NCBI GenBank assembly: GCA_013350335.1 | Contig: CM023532.1 | Span: 32,737,708-32,801,707, forward strand | Source of the DNA: Chimonanthus salicifolius | Lineage: Eukaryota > Streptophyta > Magnoliopsida > Laurales > Calycanthaceae | Length of the DNA: 64,000 nt | Direction of reading: 5' to 3' | Shown: positions 60,589 to 64,000 of the stretch, one piece after another | Layout: every line of letters starts with the position of its first letter | How positions within the stretch are numbered: the first letter of the stretch is position 1 | Notes under the pieces: model-generated | The model's database searches: none | What the model was told of the DNA's origin: nothing | The model's input: the letters and a program-made list of their open reading frames with translations, nothing else | Program-made: the position numbers and the translations under genes

Positions 60589-60908
60589 TAAGGCTGAAAC
60601 TCGGATGGGTCAGGTTGAGTCTTAATAAACCCAACTCAATTCATATAAAAAATTATGGATTCTGACCCAACTCAACTTGAATGCTGAACCGAATTGTCGA
60701 CCCGATTCAATCTAAATTCTATATTAAATTTTTCGAGTAGGTCAACTTTAAAAAAAAAAAACTTAACCTGATCCGACTTGAATTTAATTCAGATTTTTTT
60801 TTTCAACCCAATTTGACTCTAATTTTAAAAATGTAAAATGCAACCCAATTGATTTTTCGAGTTGAGTCGTGCGAGTCAGATTAAAACCTGACCCAAGTTT
60901 TACCCGTA
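60589..60908. mobile_element. diverged hAT-like MITE, third copy
   Basis: Starts taaggctgaaactcggatgg and ends, reversed, tacgggtaaaacttgggtca. The interior is rich in acccaactc and gacctgaccc phrases like the elements at 8178 and 17151. No 8-bp duplication is recognisable, so it is older. Confidence 0.5.
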
Positions 60909-61662
60909 CCTATTCCCGTTAATCATTCATTTCTATTTAAATTTAAACTTAGGCATCAAAACCATTGACTCAGCTACATCGGATTGGCTGCTGCTTCTTT
61001 TTAGGTCTGTGAAGGTATGTAAAAGAATAAGATCTTTAAGAAAGCAGATAGAAAAGAATAGAGTATTGTTGAATTCTTCTTCTTCGTCATTGAGAGGAAA
61101 GTTCATACGTGCAATTACGCTAAAAAGTAAAAAAAGGAATTTAGGAAAATGACAATAAAATGGAAGGAAAAGCATTCCCTCATGTGTACATATCTGATAT
61201 CAAGATTCATCCTTATCAGGCTCTTTTCATAAAGCTGAACAGTAGCAGATGCTGATATTTGCAGGTAGAAAATGGTGGGTGTGGTGGCTTAGTTTTTGAC
61301 CACCCAAACTTTTCAAGAAATGAACAAGGTTGTAAATCATTTTCCCAGATTTTTTACACTGAGGAAAACATTTTCCAAGTTTCATATCTACATTTGAGTA
61401 AAATGACTGAGTTTGAGACTTTGAATATGATGCTGGCTGCAAATACTTGCTCTGTGGACTATAATATATTTTGCAATTTCTAATTATGATTGTTTTAACT
61501 GTTGGTGTAATTTTTAGAATCTGTCAAGAATGGAAATGGCAATTTTTGTGTGAGGGGCTAATGTAGAAATTATTATTTGTAGGAGAAAATACACAAATTG
61601 TTAAAAATATCTAATTCTTGAATTGTGAGGGCTCCCATTTGTTCTCTACCATTGGTTCTAAG

Positions 61663-62007
61663 TTTTAGAAAACTATGATATGATAATATTTTTGAGGTAT
61701 AACTCAATCTCAAAAGGTAGTCATTTAGAGAAGGATGACTGAAGTGTTCTGGAGTAATTTGATTTTCTGAAATTAATGGATGTGTAACTTTTGTCACTTT
61801 AACACTTACTCGTACGTTTACTCATGTCCTGTAATTGCATACGAAATCTGCTCTGATGCCACGTTAGAAAACCATACTATGATAAGATTCTTGAGATAAA
61901 CCCACTCTAAAAAAGCTAACCATGGAGAAAAGGGTATCTCAAGTGTTATATGGAGTAATTTGGATTTCTCAAATTAACCGATGTGAGATTTTTGTCAATT
62001 TCTAAAA
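61663..62007 (-). mobile_element. TRIM element D
   Basis: Two about 140-bp direct repeats (about 61663-61804 and 61862-62007) share agaaaac-atgatatgata, aactc-atctcaaaa, ggagtaattt, tttctgaaattaa-ggatgtg and tttttgtca. The about 57-bp interior ends with gctctgatgccac at 61851-61863, the reversed primer-binding site with one change. No coding sequence and no clear flanking duplication. Confidence 0.7.
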
Positions 62008-62420
62008 CCTATATATAAATTTTAATTTGTGGAGTGGATCCATTTGTGGCTAGAATTTCGTTAGTTTCATAAAAAAAGAATTTTACAAATTCAATTATAA
62101 GTATCCATTAGAAATAAATAAAATGGCTATATTATTGTTCATGGTGATGTCACCACCATAAAGAAGGTTTATAATAAAATAATAAGAGTTACAGTATAAT
62201 AATGTACTATTATATCATAGTGTAATGACAACATGTAGCATAATGTTCGTTGAGGTTAAATCATTCCATTAAATAAAGAAAAAGAATGTGAATATTCTAA
62301 AAACATGAAAAACTTACTTTATTTGTCACTTTTAGCATTTCATCTAAAGTATGTAAAATAGATGGTTGAATTCAATTATAAAAAGCTATTATCTAAATTT
62401 TATGATATATATATATATAT

Positions 62421-62456
62421 CAGGAAAAATATATCGACTGATACGTATTTTATCGG

Positions 62457-62512
<56 letters not shown>

Positions 62513-62782
62513 TTTTTTTAGATCGATGTATATTGGCAGATATGATATGTATCGGTTGTACAGTTTAAATATCGAGTTTTTTTTAAAAAAAAAATTTCGG
62601 TGGTTGGGCCGAGCCGATATTGACTGATATTGGCATTTTCAAAATATTTTTTTTAAAAAGACCAGATTCCTTTCTTTTTTGTATTTTTTTAATTCAGAAA
62701 AATTAAAATATATAAAAATATTGATATTTTCAAAAAAAAAAAAGAGGAGAGAGAAATTTATCGGCCGATATATCAGCCCTAC
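62421..62782. mobile_element. hAT-like repeat related to the 52600 element, inserted in AT repeats
   Basis: Contains the same tcggccgatat subterminal phrases at both ends (atcggccaatat near 62452, atcggccgatatatcagccc near 62760) plus a ggttgggccgagccgatatt core near 62602. Both sides are AT dinucleotide repeats, which hides any target-site duplication. A (TA)n run at 62459-62511 lies inside. Confidence 0.5.
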
Positions 62783-64000
62783 CTATATATATATATATAT
62801 AAGTTTATGGGACAAAAGGTCCTTTCTTTAGGGTTTGTTAGCAAACAATAAACATGAACTGATCCCTAGCTATATCATCTAATGCAATTAAATGCATAAT
62901 TTAAATAATTTTATTTTAATTGCCCAATTATAAATTATAAAAATAAATTGTCATAAATAACAGATGTATCTCATTTTGTAATTAGATTGATCTAGAATTG
63001 CTGCTTTTATCAATTGGGACCATTGGAGTTATCCATAGCCATTATTCACAGTAATTCTATTTATTGTCTCCCAAGGTTGGTGGGCTTTACTAATCATTTT
63101 TTTAGTATTACCATTGAAACAAGGTCTATGGTTACAGACTAATGCATGGGTCCAAAGTACTTAAACCAGGCCCATTAATATCATCTTTTACTGAATGGTC
63201 AAAATTTCAAAATTTTCTATTTTTTTTTAAATGTAATCTTAATTTTTAATTATTTTAAAGGTGGGTTAATGGAGATGTAGATGATATTTTTGGGTAAGAT
63301 TTTTCTTTGGTTTCTTTCTAGATGCATGATATAAATTTGATGTAGGTTCTCACCTAAATTGAACTCAAATTTAAATTTGAATTTGTCCTTAATTTGTATA
63401 TTTTTATTTTAATATATGATTATAATCTTCATTCCTATTATTTACACTTATGGCCAGTTTGGATCCTATTTGTTATTAAGTGTCAATCATAGATAAATAA
63501 ATGAGATAAATGTCTCTAAAAATGATGCCTTTCAATTTGAAAGTTTCAAATTAATAATTTTCATATATTTAAATATGTATCTCAATAGAATATAATTTCG
63601 ATGTACATTCATATAAAAAAAAAATCAACTTATCTAAAATTACTTCTAAACTCATTTCTTTTAACATGAACTCTTCATATTGTAGATTTTCAAATATCTA
63701 TTTATATCACCAACAAATAATATTACATAGTTAAGATATTGTATGCATGTGTCATGACATTATTAATAATTATGTACATTTTGTCACTCTAATCAATTGA
63801 AGGGAGAATATTAAAATTAGGCACATATAAAAAGTCACTCTAGGCCAAAGTTCTTAACCATGCCTAAAATGCAAGACTGAAATGAGAACTTCTTTTCCAT
63901 ACTAACCTTCTTCTATTAATGGCTATTAATGGCTTCACGTTAGATGAAAGTATCTATTTAATTGATTAATTTTTAATTCGTCAACATTATCCTCAACAAC
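62783..64000. other. intergenic, no gene seen
   Basis: AT-rich spacer to the window end. No exon, RNA gene or element boundary was recognised. Confidence 0.4.

Noticed and set aside
1..64000. CRISPR arrays, operons or bacterial-style regulatory sites
   Set aside because: No spaced identical repeats and no polycistronic layout. All supported coding genes are plant nuclear genes.

Overview
This is nuclear DNA of a flowering plant. It carries intron-containing genes for plastid and mitochondrial proteins, two CLE peptide-hormone genes, long AT-rich spacers, and many small plant-type mobile elements (SINEs, TRIMs, MITEs, RTE-type LINE scraps). There are no operons, CRISPR arrays or bacterial features. 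The species cannot be fixed from the sequence alone.

Layout. About 1-23,400 is gene-poor. It holds two intronless CLE genes on the minus strand (3062-3313 and 14486-14740) set among SINEs of two tRNA-derived families, two TRIM elements, hAT-like MITEs, a Mutator-like MITE, a 170-bp-arm inverted duplication of a once-coding fragment (5399-5762) and a Pack-MULE-like element (21653-22869). 23,491-48,758 is the gene-rich core. It contains a nine-exon minus-strand gene for a plastid Ycf45/SpoIIIAA-type AAA ATPase (SPD1-like). Head-to-head with it is a three-exon plus-strand gene for magnesium chelatase subunit I (CHLI), followed by two minus-strand paralogues of a CoA-type Nudix hydrolase (copy A 40606-43602, copy B 45632-48758). 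About 48,900-64,000 is gene-free and packed with foldback/MITE elements, one SINE with a perfect 14-bp target-site duplication, a 1.24-kb hAT-like element with an 8-bp duplication, and two more TRIMs.

How it fits together. SPD1-like and CHLI are divergent and share a 1.7-kb upstream region, and both products act in chloroplasts. CHLI works in chlorophyll synthesis; SPD1 is known for early seedling plastid development. The two Nudix genes are a tandem duplication with identical intron positions and phases, but both are damaged as read here. Copy A has two frameshifts. Copy B has one, which is exactly compensated if its last 97-nt intron is retained. The two CLE genes encode near-identical dodecapeptides and also look like a local duplication pair.

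The exon models were derived by hand from splice consensus, frame continuity and remembered family sequence; no alignment was run. The strongest leads are the gene-derived long hairpin at 5399-5762, the Nudix frameshift/retained-intron situation, the GC-AG intron required in CHLI, the Pack-MULE-like and 5'-UTR-bearing transposons, and the four TRIM elements.
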